The notes beneath the pieces are model-generated. The model was not told the DNA's origin. It searched no databases and saw only the letters and a list, made by a program, of their open reading frames with translations. 64,000 nt of DNA from Halomonas sp. McH1-25 (GTDB lineage: Bacteria > Pseudomonadota > Gammaproteobacteria > Pseudomonadales > Halomonadaceae), in contig NZ_JAKRFI010000007.1 of the NCBI RefSeq assembly GCF_022348165.1, positions 170,449-234,448 of the forward strand. The letters run 5' to 3'. Positions 1-9,539 of this stretch are shown here, piece by piece. Both the position numbers and the translations under genes were made by a program. Numbering within the stretch: the stretch's first letter is position 1; each line of letters begins with the position of its first letter.

Positions 1-340
1 CGAGCAGTTCCTGAATGCCGAAGGGCTTGGTGATGTAATCGTTGGCGCCGGCATCGAGACAGGCCACTTTTTCGCTTTCCGACGCCCTGACCGAGACGAC
101 CATGACAGGGATATCGCTCTGCTCGCGGATGGCCTGGAGCACTTCCTGGCCATCGATGTCGGGCAGCCCCAGGTCGAGCAGCACCAGGTCCGGGCGCTCG
201 CTGATGGCCTTGATCAGTCCTTCGCCCCCGCTCTCCGCCTCGATCACCTCGTAGCCCTGCGATGTCAGGCTGATCCGCAGGAAGCGGCGAATCTGCGTTT
301 CATCATCCACGACCAGGATACGCTGCCGGTCAGTGCTCAT
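1..340 (-). CDS. kdpE: KdpE response regulator, N-terminal part (cut by window edge)
   Basis: Reads as an OmpR/PhoB-type receiver domain. The acidic pair D12-D13 precedes the phospho-acceptor D56 in LVLLDLGLP, and the conserved lysine follows in DYITKPF near residue 106. The DNA-binding domain lies beyond base 1 and is not seen. The ATG at 340 overlaps the end of kdpD by 11 bp, the usual arrangement of a coupled sensor-regulator pair. The family, phosphorylated by KdpD, activates kdpFABC under K+ limitation or osmotic stress. Identity rests on the receiver sequence and the kdp context. Confidence 0.93.
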   Translation of the reverse strand, partial: MSTDRQRILVVDDETQIRRFLRISLTSQGYEVIEAESGGEGLIKAISERPDLVLLDLGLPDIDGQEVLQAIREQSDIPVMVVSVRASESEKVACLDAGANDYITKPFGIQELL

Positions 341-3035
341 TCTGGGACTCTTCCTCCAGGTCGGCATTTGGCGAATCGGTCAGCGGCAGGCAGATGAGGA
401 TACTGGTACCTGTCCCATTGGGGTTGCCTTCGGCACTGATCGTACCGCCATGCGCGCCGACCATGCCGCGACAAATGGCCAGCCCCAGGCCGCTGCCATG
501 CCTGCCCCGGTCCCCTTCACCGCCCGTGAAGAACATGTCGAAAACCTGCTCCCGCAGGGGCTCGGGAATGCCGGGCCCTTCATCGCTGATACGAATGAGC
601 AGATCGCTTCCCTGGCGTTCGCCGCGGATGACGATGCGTCCTCCGGGTGGAGAGAAGCGAATGGCATTCTCGATGACATTGACCAGAGCCTGCTCGATCA
701 GCGCCGGATGGACGTACAGGAGTGGCAGGTCGGGCGGCCATTCCCGCTCGATGCCGATATGACCCAGGGCCGTCTCCAGCCGCTTGAGTGCAGCATTGAC
801 CAGATCGGCCAGGGTCACCCAGTCCCGCTCTAGCTTCAGCGTGCCATGGCCCAGTCGCGTCATGTCCAGCAAGTTCTGGATGTAGCGGTTCAGGCGCTCG
901 CTTTCGCCCAGCACGCTGTCGAGCAACTCGCGCTTGTCGTCACTGGATAGTTGGACATCCAGGTCGCGTAAGGTGCTGGCGGCCCCGATGATCGAGGCCA
1001 GCGGCGTACGCAGATCGTGTGAGACGGAAGATAGCAGCGCCGAACGTAGCCGTTCGTTTTCCTCGGCCAGTCGTGCGGCGCCCAGGTCGTGGACCAGGCG
1101 CGTGCGTGCCAGGGCCATGCTCAACTGGTTGAGGAGCGTGTCGACCAGGATTTCCTGATCGTGATCCAGCGAGGCCTCGCGATCGGCCAATGCCAGCCCC
1201 ACGACACCGAGAATGCTCTCTTTCTCGACCAGGGGAACGAATCGCCAGCGCTGGGTCGCCAGCGTCTGCGAGCCATGGCCGCTGGGACGCCGGTGATGCC
1301 AGGACCAGGCGGCCGCCTGCCGGGCAGTGTTGTCCAGGCCGATTTCGCCGGGATGCGATTCGGTAATCTGCAGATCGTCGTCCCCGGGCGTGCATTCCAG
1401 AAATACCACCGGGACCTCCAGCCAGTCCGCCAGCGTAGTGACGCCCGTGGCCCGGACGCTGGCATGATCGGCCGACGCCGAGAGGGCCCGGGAAAACTGA
1501 AGCAGTCGCTGCGTCTGGTCCCGGCTGGCGCGCAAGGCGATCAGTTGCCGGCGGGCCCGCCCCGCCAGTTGGCCGCCAATCATGGCGACCACGAAGAACA
1601 GAAAGACTGTCAGCAACTGGTTGCGGTGCACCATCGCCAGGGTATAGCGGGGTTCGGTAAAGAAAAAGTTGTAGATAAGAAAGCTCAGTACGGCGCTGAG
1701 CATGGCGGCACGCGTCCCGCTATACGCCGCCGTGATCAGCACCCCGGTAAGAAAGATCAGCGATAGGTTGGCAAGGTCCATCGCCTGATCGATAAGCAGT
1801 GATACGCCCAGCGTCAGAGGGAGCAGGGCCAGGGGAAGCAGCCATTCCCGGCGAGTCATGGCAGACCAGGGCCGGCTCGACAAGGCATGGCGCTTGCTGC
1901 GTTCGGTCTCGGCGATGATGACTAGGTCGAATTCCCGCGCTTCCTTGAGCAGTTGCTTGCCCAGCGAGCGATGCCAGAAGCGCCAGAGTGACTTTACGGC
2001 CCGGCCAATGACGAGTGTCGTGACGTTGTTGCGGCGTGCGTAGTCGAGCAGTTCCATGAGGCGGCTCTGGCCCGGCAGGACCACCATGTCGCCTCCCAGG
2101 CGTTCGACCAGTTGACTGCTCCTCTCGATCTCGAGACGCATCGTCTGGGATGGGTTGCCCGTGTCGACATGCACGGCCCGCCACGAGGCGCTACGTCGCT
2201 CGGCCAGTCGATGGGCGGCACGAATCAGGCTGGCATCCTCAGCCCGGCCGCTCAGGGCGACGAGAAGCTTGGGCCGCACCGGCCAGGGGCCTTGCTCGCC
2301 GCGCGCGCCCATGGAGTCGCGCACGTCGCTATCCACGCGTTCGGCCATGGTCTGCATGGCCAGTTCACGCAGCGCGGTCAGGTTGGCCACGCTGAAGAAC
2401 CCGTCCAGCGCTGCCCGGGCCTGCTCCGGCACGTAGACCTTGCCCTGTCGCAGGCGCTGGATGAGTTCGTCGGGGGTCAGGTCGATCAGCGTGATGTCCC
2501 GCGCTCGCGCTATCAACGAGTCGGGAACGGTTTCACGCATGCGAATGCCGGTGACTCGGGCAACCGTGTCGTTCAGGCTCTCGATGTGCTGGACATTGAG
2601 GGTGGTCCAGACATCGATGCCGGCATCCAGCAATTCCTCGATATCCTGGAAGCGGCGTGGGTGGCGTCCGCCGGGAATGTTGCGGTGGGCCAGTTCATCG
2701 ACGAGCACGATAGACGGCCTGCGCGCCAGGGTGGCGTCGAGGTCGAATTCCCGAAAGGTCCGCCCGCGATGCTCACGCTCGACAAGCGGGATGCGCTCGA
2801 TGCCGTCGCATAGGCGCTCGGTTTCCTCGCGGCCGTGGGATTCGATGACACCGATCACGATTTCCTCGCCCTCGGCGATACGGTCCTGGGCGGTGCGCAG
2901 CATGGCAAAGGTCTTGCCGACGCCGGGTGCGGCGCCCAGGAAAACACGCAAGCAACCGCGCGCCTCTCGGCGCGCAGTTTTGAGCAGGGCATCCGGATCG
3001 GGACGTAAGGCCTCGTGGTTTCCCGCTCCGCTCAT
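330..3035 (-). CDS. kdpD: KdpD osmosensitive K+ channel sensor histidine kinase
   Basis: 901 aa, close to the usual 890-900. In order: N-terminal KdpD domain with Walker A (GAAPGVGKT, 34-42) and Walker B (VLVDELAH, about 110-117), a universal-stress-protein domain (about 250-370), four membrane segments (about 395-495), a GAF region, then the transmitter with phospho-accepting H673 in SVSHDLRTP and an ATPase domain with the N-box near 790 and a GSGLGLAI G-box. Both the nucleotide-binding and transmitter parts look intact. It lies 10 bp downstream of kdpC and overlaps kdpE, so kdpFABCDE is probably one transcript. It senses low K+ or turgor and controls KdpE. Confidence 0.97.
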   Translation of the reverse strand: MSGAGNHEALRPDPDALLKTARREARGCLRVFLGAAPGVGKTFAMLRTAQDRIAEGEEIVIGVIESHGREETERLCDGIERIPLVEREHRGRTFREFDLDATLARRPSIVLVDELAHRNIPGGRHPRRFQDIEELLDAGIDVWTTLNVQHIESLNDTVARVTGIRMRETVPDSLIARARDITLIDLTPDELIQRLRQGKVYVPEQARAALDGFFSVANLTALRELAMQTMAERVDSDVRDSMGARGEQGPWPVRPKLLVALSGRAEDASLIRAAHRLAERRSASWRAVHVDTGNPSQTMRLEIERSSQLVERLGGDMVVLPGQSRLMELLDYARRNNVTTLVIGRAVKSLWRFWHRSLGKQLLKEAREFDLVIIAETERSKRHALSSRPWSAMTRREWLLPLALLPLTLGVSLLIDQAMDLANLSLIFLTGVLITAAYSGTRAAMLSAVLSFLIYNFFFTEPRYTLAMVHRNQLLTVFLFFVVAMIGGQLAGRARRQLIALRASRDQTQRLLQFSRALSASADHASVRATGVTTLADWLEVPVVFLECTPGDDDLQITESHPGEIGLDNTARQAAAWSWHHRRPSGHGSQTLATQRWRFVPLVEKESILGVVGLALADREASLDHDQEILVDTLLNQLSMALARTRLVHDLGAARLAEENERLRSALLSSVSHDLRTPLASIIGAASTLRDLDVQLSSDDKRELLDSVLGESERLNRYIQNLLDMTRLGHGTLKLERDWVTLADLVNAALKRLETALGHIGIEREWPPDLPLLYVHPALIEQALVNVIENAIRFSPPGGRIVIRGERQGSDLLIRISDEGPGIPEPLREQVFDMFFTGGEGDRGRHGSGLGLAICRGMVGAHGGTISAEGNPNGTGTSILICLPLTDSPNADLEEESQNEH

Positions 3036-3045
3036 GGCATACCGG

Positions 3046-3651
3046 TCATTCGTCGGTCGGGCTCCGTTCGTTCAGGGCCCTTTCATTCAGGGCCAGGTTG
3101 AGGCGCAGGACATTGACGGCAGGTTCGCCCAGCAGCCCGGTGTATTCGGTCGCCGCCTGGATGGCGTTTTCGACCGCTGGCAGGGGCAGACCTCGCGCCT
3201 GGCTGACCCGGGGCGCCTGGGCCAGGGCAGCCGCCGGCGTGATATGCGGGTCGATGCCCGAGCCCGAGGCGGCCAGCAGGTCGACGGGAATCTCGCCCGC
3301 TGACAAGCCGTCTCTTTCCTGCAGTGTGCGGACCTCGTCCAGGGTACGCTCGCGCAATACGGGATTGCTCGGCGCCAGGTTGGAGCCGGCGGCGGCATCC
3401 GGCGCATAGTCCGCTGCCGAGGGCCTGCCATGGAAGTACTGGGCCCCCAGGAAGGGCTGGCCCACCAGCGTGGAGCCCACCACGTTACCCTGGGAATCGT
3501 ACAGCAAACTGCCGCTCGCCTGATGGGGAAAGAGCAGGCCGCTCAACGTCGTGACAACGAAGGGATACAACAGGCCCAGCAGTACGGCAAGCACGACCAT
3601 CAGGCGCAGCGAGGCCAGCAGCGAGGTGCGTGTCATCAATGAAGTGTTCAT
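3046..3651 (-). CDS. kdpC: KdpC subunit of the K+-transporting ATPase
   Basis: 201 aa with one N-terminal membrane helix (about 12-40) and a periplasmic domain containing the family stretches GSTLVGQPF and YFHGRPSAADY, and a C-terminal part with DLLAASGSGIDPHI. In this complex KdpC is the small subunit that stabilises KdpA-KdpB and supports ATP binding. It follows kdpB by 10 bp. Length and motifs match the family, with no sign of damage. Confidence 0.96.
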   Translation of the reverse strand: MNTSLMTRTSLLASLRLMVVLAVLLGLLYPFVVTTLSGLLFPHQASGSLLYDSQGNVVGSTLVGQPFLGAQYFHGRPSAADYAPDAAAGSNLAPSNPVLRERTLDEVRTLQERDGLSAGEIPVDLLAASGSGIDPHITPAAALAQAPRVSQARGLPLPAVENAIQAATEYTGLLGEPAVNVLRLNLALNERALNERSPTDE

Positions 3652-3661
3652 GGCTTGGCTC

Positions 3662-5701
3662 CTAGAACAGGCCGGCGATCATCACGTCGAGCAATTTGAT
3701 GGCGGGGAAGGGCAGCAACAGCCCGCCGAGGCCGTAGACCAGCAGATTGCGGCGCAGCAGCCCGGTGGCCGAGGTGGCCTTGAAGCGCACGCCGTGCAGT
3801 GCGAACGGAATCAGGGCGGGAATGATCAGCGCATTGAAGATCACCGCCGCCAGCACGGCCGACTCCGGTGAATGCAGGTCGAGAACGTCCAGCACCTCCA
3901 GTGCCGGAATGCTGGTTGCAAAGAGCGCCGGCAGGATGACGAAGTACTTCGCCACATCGTTGGCCAGTGAGAAGGTGGTCAGCGCGCCGCGGGTGATGAG
4001 CAGTTGCTTGCCGATCTCCACGGCGCGCAGCAGCTTGCCCGGGTCGGAATCGAGGTCGACCATGTTGCCCGCTTCGCGTGCCGCCTGGGTGCCCGAGTTC
4101 ATGGCCAGCCCCAGGTCGGCCTGGGCCAGCGCCGGGGCATCGTTGGTACCGTCGCCCATCATCGCCACCAGACGTCCGGAGGCCTGCTCCTCGCGGATGA
4201 TCTCCAGCTTGCGCTCTGGGGTGGCCTCGGCCACGTAGTCGTCGACCCCGGCCTCCGCCGCGATGGCCGCCGCCGTGATCGGGTTGTCGCCGGTGATCAT
4301 TACCGTCTTGACGCCCATCTCGCGCAGTTGGGCGAAACGCTCGGCGATGCCCGGCTTGATGACATCCGACAGGGCGATGACGCCGAGCAGTCGGCCTCCC
4401 TCGGCAACGGCCAGCGGCGTGGCGCCCTCGCGGGAAACGCGCTCGACCAGTCGCTGGTAGGTCGTGGGCACGTTGCCGCCATGGGTCTGGATGAATGTCG
4501 CGATGGCGTTCGGGGCGCCCTTGCGCAGTTGCGTGCCGTCGGGCAGGTTGACGCCGGACAGCCGCGTCGACGCCGAGAAAGGGATGAACTCGGCCCGCTT
4601 GTCCAGGGTCGATGTCGCGCCCTGATCCCTGGCGAGCGTGACGATGGAACGCCCTTCCGGGGTCGGGTCGTCCAGCGAGCACAGGTAGGCCACGTCGCGC
4701 AGCCGGCCGATGGCGACCTTTTCGCAGGGCGCGAATTCGGTGGCGTGGCGGTCACCCAGAGTGATTGTACCGGTCTTGTCGAGCAGCAGGGTGTCGATAC
4801 TGCCGGCGATCTCGACCGCCTTGCCGGACTTGGCGACCAAGTTGGCGCGCATCGCCCGCTCCATGCCGGCGATGCCGATGGCCGGCAGCAATCCCCCGAT
4901 CGTGGTGGGGATCAGGCAGACCAGCAGCGCCACCAGCATGATCGTCGATGGCACGATGCCGACGAATGCCGCCATGGGCACCAGCGTCACGACCACGATC
5001 AGGAACACCAGCGTCAGGGTGGCAAGCAGCACCGACAACGCCAGCTCGCTGGGCGTCTTCTGGCGACTGGCGCCTTCGACCAGCGCGATCATCCGGTCGA
5101 GCAGCGACTCGCCCGGGTCGACGCTGACTTCGATGACCAGTTCATCGGAGAGCAGCTTGGTGCCGGCACTGACGCCGCTGTTGTCGGTGCCCGCCTCGCG
5201 CAGGACGGGGGCGGACTCGCCGGTCACGGCGGACTCGTTGATCGAGCCGGCACCCTCGACGATCTCGCCATCGGCGGGGATCAGCTCGCCGGCCACGACC
5301 CTGACCCGGTCGCCGCGGCGCAGCGTATCGGCGGCCACCATGGCTTCGCTGCCATCCCTCTGCAGTTTGCGCGCCCTGAGCTGGCCGCGTGTGGCGCGCA
5401 GGCTGCCGGCATGGGCCTTGCCGCGGGACTCCGCCAGCGCCTCCGCCCCATTGGCGAACAATACGGTCGCCAGCAGGACCAGGGTCACCGCCAGGGCAAA
5501 GGCGATGCTCTCGCCTCTGGCCGCCGCCAGGCCGGTATAAAGGGCACAGACAAACGTGCCGATGCCGACCACGGCCATTACCGGATTGCGGGCCAGGGAG
5601 CGTGGTCCCAGGCGCAGGAAGGATTCCCTGATCAATTGGCCCCACTGGAAATGCCCTTCGGCGCGATGCGAAGAGTGATGAGTTTGGGTCGAGGTGGACA
5701 T
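3662..5701 (-). CDS. kdpB: KdpB ATPase subunit of the K+ pump
   Basis: P-type ATPase. The ATG at 5701 gives 679 aa, matching the family; the open frame runs further upstream, but that part overlaps the end of kdpA in another frame and has no family similarity. Visible motifs are TGES (160-163) in the actuator domain, the phosphorylation site D308 in DKTGTI, the nucleotide-binding KGAPNAI, and the hinge GDGTNDAPALAQADLG. About seven membrane helices surround the cytoplasmic domains. It hydrolyses ATP to drive K+ import through KdpA. Confidence 0.97.
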   Translation of the reverse strand: MSTSTQTHHSSHRAEGHFQWGQLIRESFLRLGPRSLARNPVMAVVGIGTFVCALYTGLAAARGESIAFALAVTLVLLATVLFANGAEALAESRGKAHAGSLRATRGQLRARKLQRDGSEAMVAADTLRRGDRVRVVAGELIPADGEIVEGAGSINESAVTGESAPVLREAGTDNSGVSAGTKLLSDELVIEVSVDPGESLLDRMIALVEGASRQKTPSELALSVLLATLTLVFLIVVVTLVPMAAFVGIVPSTIMLVALLVCLIPTTIGGLLPAIGIAGMERAMRANLVAKSGKAVEIAGSIDTLLLDKTGTITLGDRHATEFAPCEKVAIGRLRDVAYLCSLDDPTPEGRSIVTLARDQGATSTLDKRAEFIPFSASTRLSGVNLPDGTQLRKGAPNAIATFIQTHGGNVPTTYQRLVERVSREGATPLAVAEGGRLLGVIALSDVIKPGIAERFAQLREMGVKTVMITGDNPITAAAIAAEAGVDDYVAEATPERKLEIIREEQASGRLVAMMGDGTNDAPALAQADLGLAMNSGTQAAREAGNMVDLDSDPGKLLRAVEIGKQLLITRGALTTFSLANDVAKYFVILPALFATSIPALEVLDVLDLHSPESAVLAAVIFNALIIPALIPFALHGVRFKATSATGLLRRNLLVYGLGGLLLPFPAIKLLDVMIAGLF

Positions 5702-5715
5702 GGCGTCTTTTCTCC

Positions 5716-7434
5716 TCAGAAGCCGAATGTCAGCTGTTCCGCGACCGGGCCGAGCACCAGCACCGGGAGGAAGCCCAACAGGTTGATAATGACGATGACG
5801 CTCGCGGTCAGGCCGACGAAGGCGCCACTGTCCATGTCCAGACTGCCGCGCCCGGCGGGAGCCGTGCGCTTGCCGGCCAGCCAGGCGGCAACCGCCAATG
5901 GCGCGAGCATGGGCAGGAAGCGCCCGACCAGCAGGGCGATGACGCAGGTCAGGTTCCACCACGGCGTGTCATCGCCCAGCCCCTCGAAGCCGGAGCCGTT
6001 GTTGGCGAAGGCCGAGGTGTACTCGTAGAGCACCTGCGACAGGCCGTGAAAGGCCGGGTTGGAATTGCCGGCCAGGCCGGGCAAGGCAACGGCCAGCGCC
6101 GTCAGGCCGAGGATGACCAGCGGTTGGGCGAGGATCGCCAGCGAGATCCAGCGTATCTCGCGGGTCTCCAGCGGCTTGCCCAGCAGTTCGGGGGCGCGGC
6201 CGATCATTAGCGAACCGACGAAGGCTGCCAGCATGAGGTAGAGCAAATAACCGATCAGGCCAACACCGATACCGCCGAAGGTCACGTTGACGAACATGTC
6301 CATCAGCGTCACTGCGCCACCCAGCGGATTGAAGCTGTCGTGCATGGCGTTGACGGAGCCGTTGGAAGTCTGGGTCGTCCAGCTGGCCCACAATGCCGAC
6401 ATCTCCGGGCCGAAGCGCACCTCCTTGCCTTCCATGTTGGGGCTGCCGGCGGCGGCCAGACCCTCGAAAGCGGCATTCGGCATCTTCTCCGAGACGATCA
6501 TGGCCGCCGTCGAGGCCAGCGAAAACGCCAGCATGACCGCGCCAATGCCCGTCATCAGGCGGCGTCGGCCCGTCATCACGCCAACGGCGACGAGCAGGGC
6601 GACGGGGAACAGCAGCAGGGATACGCTCTCGATGACGTTGGACAGCGGCGTGGGATTTTCCAGCGGCACGCTGGAATTGGGTCCGTACCAGCCGCCGCCG
6701 TTGGTGCCGAGCTGCTTGATGGCAACCATCGAGGCGACCGGGCCGCGAGGAATGACCTGGCTTTCGGTGACTGCACTGTCCAGCGGCTGTAGTGTCTGTG
6801 CACCCTGATAGGTACTCGGCACCCCCTGCCAGGCCAGCAGCAGGGCCACTACGGTGGCCACCGGCAACATGACGCGCAGTAGGGTCCGCACCAGGTCACG
6901 GTAGTAATTGCCTACGCCGACGGGCTGTACTGCCGTTTCGGAGAAACGCGCGACGCTCGCCTTGCTGAGCAGCACGCGGGCAATCGCCAGCAGCACCGCC
7001 AGGCCCGTGGCCGGCGTGACGAACTGCAGGGTCACGATGGCGAAGGTCTGGCTCAGGTAGGAAAGCTGTGCCTGCCCCGAGTAGTGCTGCTGGTTGGTAT
7101 TGGTGGCAAACGACACGGCCGTGTGCAGGGCGGTGTCCCACGGCATGCCGGCAACGCCGTCGGGATTGAGCGGCAGCAAACCTTGTGCCATGAACACGCC
7201 CCAGGCCAGCAGAACCAGCAACAGGTGCAGCTTGAGGACGGCCCAGGCATAGGCCTGCCAGGTCATCGTGCGCTGCGCATCGATGCCGGCCAGACGATAA
7301 AGCATGGACTCGAAGGGGCGAAAGAGCCCATCCAGAGGCGCCTTTCGGTCATCGTTCAGGGAGCGGGCCATGTACAGGCCCAGGGGAAGCGCCAGTCCGA
7401 TGACCAGCGCATGGCAGAGTATGACCTCGTTCAT
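5716..7434 (-). CDS. kdpA: KdpA K+-binding, channel-like subunit
   Basis: 572 aa polytopic membrane protein of the SKT superfamily. The four selectivity-filter repeats are visible: TNTNQQHYSG, GTNGGG, TSNGS and NNGSG. Length matches the family (about 557-570). It binds and conducts K+ at very low concentration as part of KdpFABC. It sits between kdpF (10 bp upstream) and kdpB (14 bp downstream). Confidence 0.97.
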   Translation of the reverse strand: MNEVILCHALVIGLALPLGLYMARSLNDDRKAPLDGLFRPFESMLYRLAGIDAQRTMTWQAYAWAVLKLHLLLVLLAWGVFMAQGLLPLNPDGVAGMPWDTALHTAVSFATNTNQQHYSGQAQLSYLSQTFAIVTLQFVTPATGLAVLLAIARVLLSKASVARFSETAVQPVGVGNYYRDLVRTLLRVMLPVATVVALLLAWQGVPSTYQGAQTLQPLDSAVTESQVIPRGPVASMVAIKQLGTNGGGWYGPNSSVPLENPTPLSNVIESVSLLLFPVALLVAVGVMTGRRRLMTGIGAVMLAFSLASTAAMIVSEKMPNAAFEGLAAAGSPNMEGKEVRFGPEMSALWASWTTQTSNGSVNAMHDSFNPLGGAVTLMDMFVNVTFGGIGVGLIGYLLYLMLAAFVGSLMIGRAPELLGKPLETREIRWISLAILAQPLVILGLTALAVALPGLAGNSNPAFHGLSQVLYEYTSAFANNGSGFEGLGDDTPWWNLTCVIALLVGRFLPMLAPLAVAAWLAGKRTAPAGRGSLDMDSGAFVGLTASVIVIINLLGFLPVLVLGPVAEQLTFGF

Positions 7435-7444
7435 CGCCGGCCTC

Positions 7445-7525
7445 CTAGAATCGTTCGGGCCACAGCAGGGCGGTGAACAGATAGGCGCCGACGGCGAAGG
7501 AAAGGATCAACAGCAGGATTTGCAT
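7445..7525 (-). CDS. kdpF: KdpF small membrane peptide
   Basis: A 26-residue single-helix peptide (begins MQILLLILSFAVGAY, ends LLWPERF). It resembles the KdpF consensus in length, hydrophobicity and its terminal P-E-R-F, and lies 10 bp upstream of kdpA. KdpF stabilises the Kdp complex in the membrane. A purine-rich stretch (AGCCAAGG) precedes the ATG. It is below most gene-finder length cut-offs. Confidence 0.85.
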   Translation of the reverse strand: MQILLLILSFAVGAYLFTALLWPERF

Positions 7526-7634
7526 AGCCTTGGCTCCAAGGGGGAGAGGTAAGCCAAGGCTAGAGAGAGCGGGCGTAAAAAATCGATGTCGTTATACGGG
7601 CACCGCCGTAAAAGTTTCGTAAATCGTGTGGTGG

Positions 7635-8570
7635 CTAGGTGTCGGTATCGGAGCTGTCCGATGGCGGTTCGCTGAGCGCCCTGTCTACCTTGCGTGGGTC
7701 GGGTCGCTCCTCGTCGAGCCAAGTGCCGCAGCGCAGGCAATAGCGGGCCTTATGCTCGTGACGGTCGTAACCGCAACCCGGACAGGCCTCGTTGGAATAA
7801 CGCTCTTCACGGATTGAGCGAATCACCTCGGCGGAAAACACGCCCGTGGGTACGGCAATGATCGAATAGCCAATGAGCATCAGCATGACCGTGATTCCTT
7901 GGCCTAGCGGGGTTACCGGCACAATGTCTCCATACCCTACCGTCGTCAGGCTGACGATAGCCCAGTAAATGGAAATGGGAATGCTGGTAAAGCCAGCCTC
8001 GGCTGGCTCGAGCAGATACATCACCGAGGCAAAAATCGTTACCAGCGTGAAAATGCTGAACAAGAATAAAATTATCTGATGGAAGCTGCGTTTCAGTGCA
8101 TCGATCAGAAGCTGCCCTTCTCCGACGAACTGCATCAATCGCAAAATTCTGAAAATCCTTAGAACCCGCAACAAGCGAACGACGAGAATCGACTGGCCAC
8201 CAGGGATCACCAATGCGAGCCAAGTGGGCAATATCGAAATCAGGTCTATCAGGCCAAAGAAAGACCCTAAATACCTTAAAGGACGCTCCAGACAGTAGAG
8301 GCGTAGGGCTAACTCAAGCGTAAATAATAGAGTGAAGCCCCACTCGGCGAAGTAAAAGATGTCTCCAAACCGGGCGTGATATCTATCGACACTATCAAGT
8401 ATGACGACTAGGACACTGGCCAGAATCGTTACGATTAGGGCAATGTCGAAGGATTTAGCGGCTCGAGTGTCCGATTCGAAGATGATCTGAAATATTCTCG
8501 TTCGAATACCGACACCTGCGGGTCGAAGCTGTGGCAAATCGGACTCCTGTCGTTTTGCGTGGCATTGCAA
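7635..8570 (-). CDS. Voltage-gated-type potassium channel with C-terminal zinc ribbon
   Basis: 311 aa, six membrane helices. S4 is an arginine ladder (RLLRVLRIFRILRL), the pore helix precedes the filter TTVGYGD, and S6 follows (IGYSIIAVPTGVFSAEV). After S6 there is a short cytoplasmic tail with two CxxC pairs (CPGCG and CLRCG, 14 residues between the pairs), a zinc-ribbon-like module. K+ selectivity follows from GYGD. It is encoded on the same strand upstream of kdpFABC, with about 110 bp between, so shared K+ homeostasis is plausible but co-transcription is not shown. The start is the only plausible Met before S1. The regulatory role of the ribbon is unknown. Confidence 0.9.
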   Translation of the reverse strand: MQCHAKRQESDLPQLRPAGVGIRTRIFQIIFESDTRAAKSFDIALIVTILASVLVVILDSVDRYHARFGDIFYFAEWGFTLLFTLELALRLYCLERPLRYLGSFFGLIDLISILPTWLALVIPGGQSILVVRLLRVLRIFRILRLMQFVGEGQLLIDALKRSFHQIILFLFSIFTLVTIFASVMYLLEPAEAGFTSIPISIYWAIVSLTTVGYGDIVPVTPLGQGITVMLMLIGYSIIAVPTGVFSAEVIRSIREERYSNEACPGCGYDRHEHKARYCLRCGTWLDEERPDPRKVDRALSEPPSDSSDTDT

Positions 8571-8573
8571 GAT

Positions 8574-9437
8574 TCAAGCGGGATGCAGCGCTGCCTGCAA
8601 GGCCAGGCTGTGCTGACCGAAGGCCAGCGTCAGCCAGCTCTCCCGGCTCAGGGCATCGGCCAGAGCGCGGGCATGCTGTTCCACGTCGTCGGCCTTAGCT
8701 GTCTGAATCAGCGTATCCAGCTCGGAGCGCGCCTGATCGAGAAACGCGGGCTGGCCGCTGTCGCGGTAGGCGTCCAGGTACAGGATGGCCCGGTCGAAGC
8801 AGCTCGCTGGCGAGTCGTCACCTGCCGGCACATGCCAGCGATTGTCACACAGTGCGCCACCGCGTGCCGCCTTGCTGGCATTGGCCGGGCGCAGGGCGAT
8901 GTCTTCGGCCAGGCGGCGGGCCAGTCGCCACAACGCGGTAGGCTCGCCCGCTTTGAGCTCGAGTTCCAGTTCGTCGATGGCCACGCGCCGTTCACCGGCA
9001 CGGATCTCGCCACGGTCGAGTGCCACCTCGATGCGTGCGCCTTCGTAGTCGATCAGCCAGGCCTGGCGCTCGAAATCGGTGGTGAAGCGTGGCTGCAACG
9101 CCTGAAGCACATCGCGACCCAGCGTCTGCATGGGCGGCAACGCCGTCAGCCCCTCGAGATCCAGCGCATCGCCGTCGACTTCCCACTCCCATTCGCCCCG
9201 CGCGGAAAGACCGCCACTGCCATGCCCCGCGGTCTTCAGTGTCTGCAGGGTGCGCTCGGGGGTGCGGCGCAGACGCAGCGCCACCCTGGCGGCTTCCAGG
9301 TCGCCTGCCGGCGTGTCGTAATAGGTGTTGGCCAGTCGCTTAGGTTGTGCAGACGTTTCGCCGAGTGCCGGGTGGCGAGACAGCTTGTCGGCTTCGCCAG
9401 GCGCCAGGGCCAGTTTGAGTTCGATTTCTTCAGCCAT
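8574..9437 (-). CDS. CYTH-domain protein (inorganic triphosphatase-like, short)
   Basis: 287 aa. The N-terminus has the CYTH signature ExExK (EIELK, residues 4-8), followed by the charged strands of the tunnel fold (RLRRT, LQTLKT, EWEWEV, EVALDRGEI, ELELELK). It resembles E. coli YgiF, which hydrolyses inorganic triphosphate, but YgiF has a full C-terminal CHAD domain; here only about 85 residues follow the CYTH part (about 200 onward), so a CHAD domain is truncated or absent. It lies 3 bp from the end of the K+ channel gene on the same strand, and the two may share a transcript. Confidence 0.85.
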   Translation of the reverse strand: MAEEIELKLALAPGEADKLSRHPALGETSAQPKRLANTYYDTPAGDLEAARVALRLRRTPERTLQTLKTAGHGSGGLSARGEWEWEVDGDALDLEGLTALPPMQTLGRDVLQALQPRFTTDFERQAWLIDYEGARIEVALDRGEIRAGERRVAIDELELELKAGEPTALWRLARRLAEDIALRPANASKAARGGALCDNRWHVPAGDDSPASCFDRAILYLDAYRDSGQPAFLDQARSELDTLIQTAKADDVEQHARALADALSRESWLTLAFGQHSLALQAALHPA

Positions 9438-9539
9438 GCGGCAATATGTCCGTTCGATGACAGGTGAATGATTTTTTCATGACGTCGGCCAGGCCAATCA
9501 CTATACTGACGCCGCCATTCCTAACATACGAATGACGCT

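Noticed and set aside
4004..6028. A 674-codon open frame antisense to kdpB/kdpA
   Set aside because: Shadow of GC-rich genes with low-complexity composition; kdpA and kdpB are unmistakable on the other strand.
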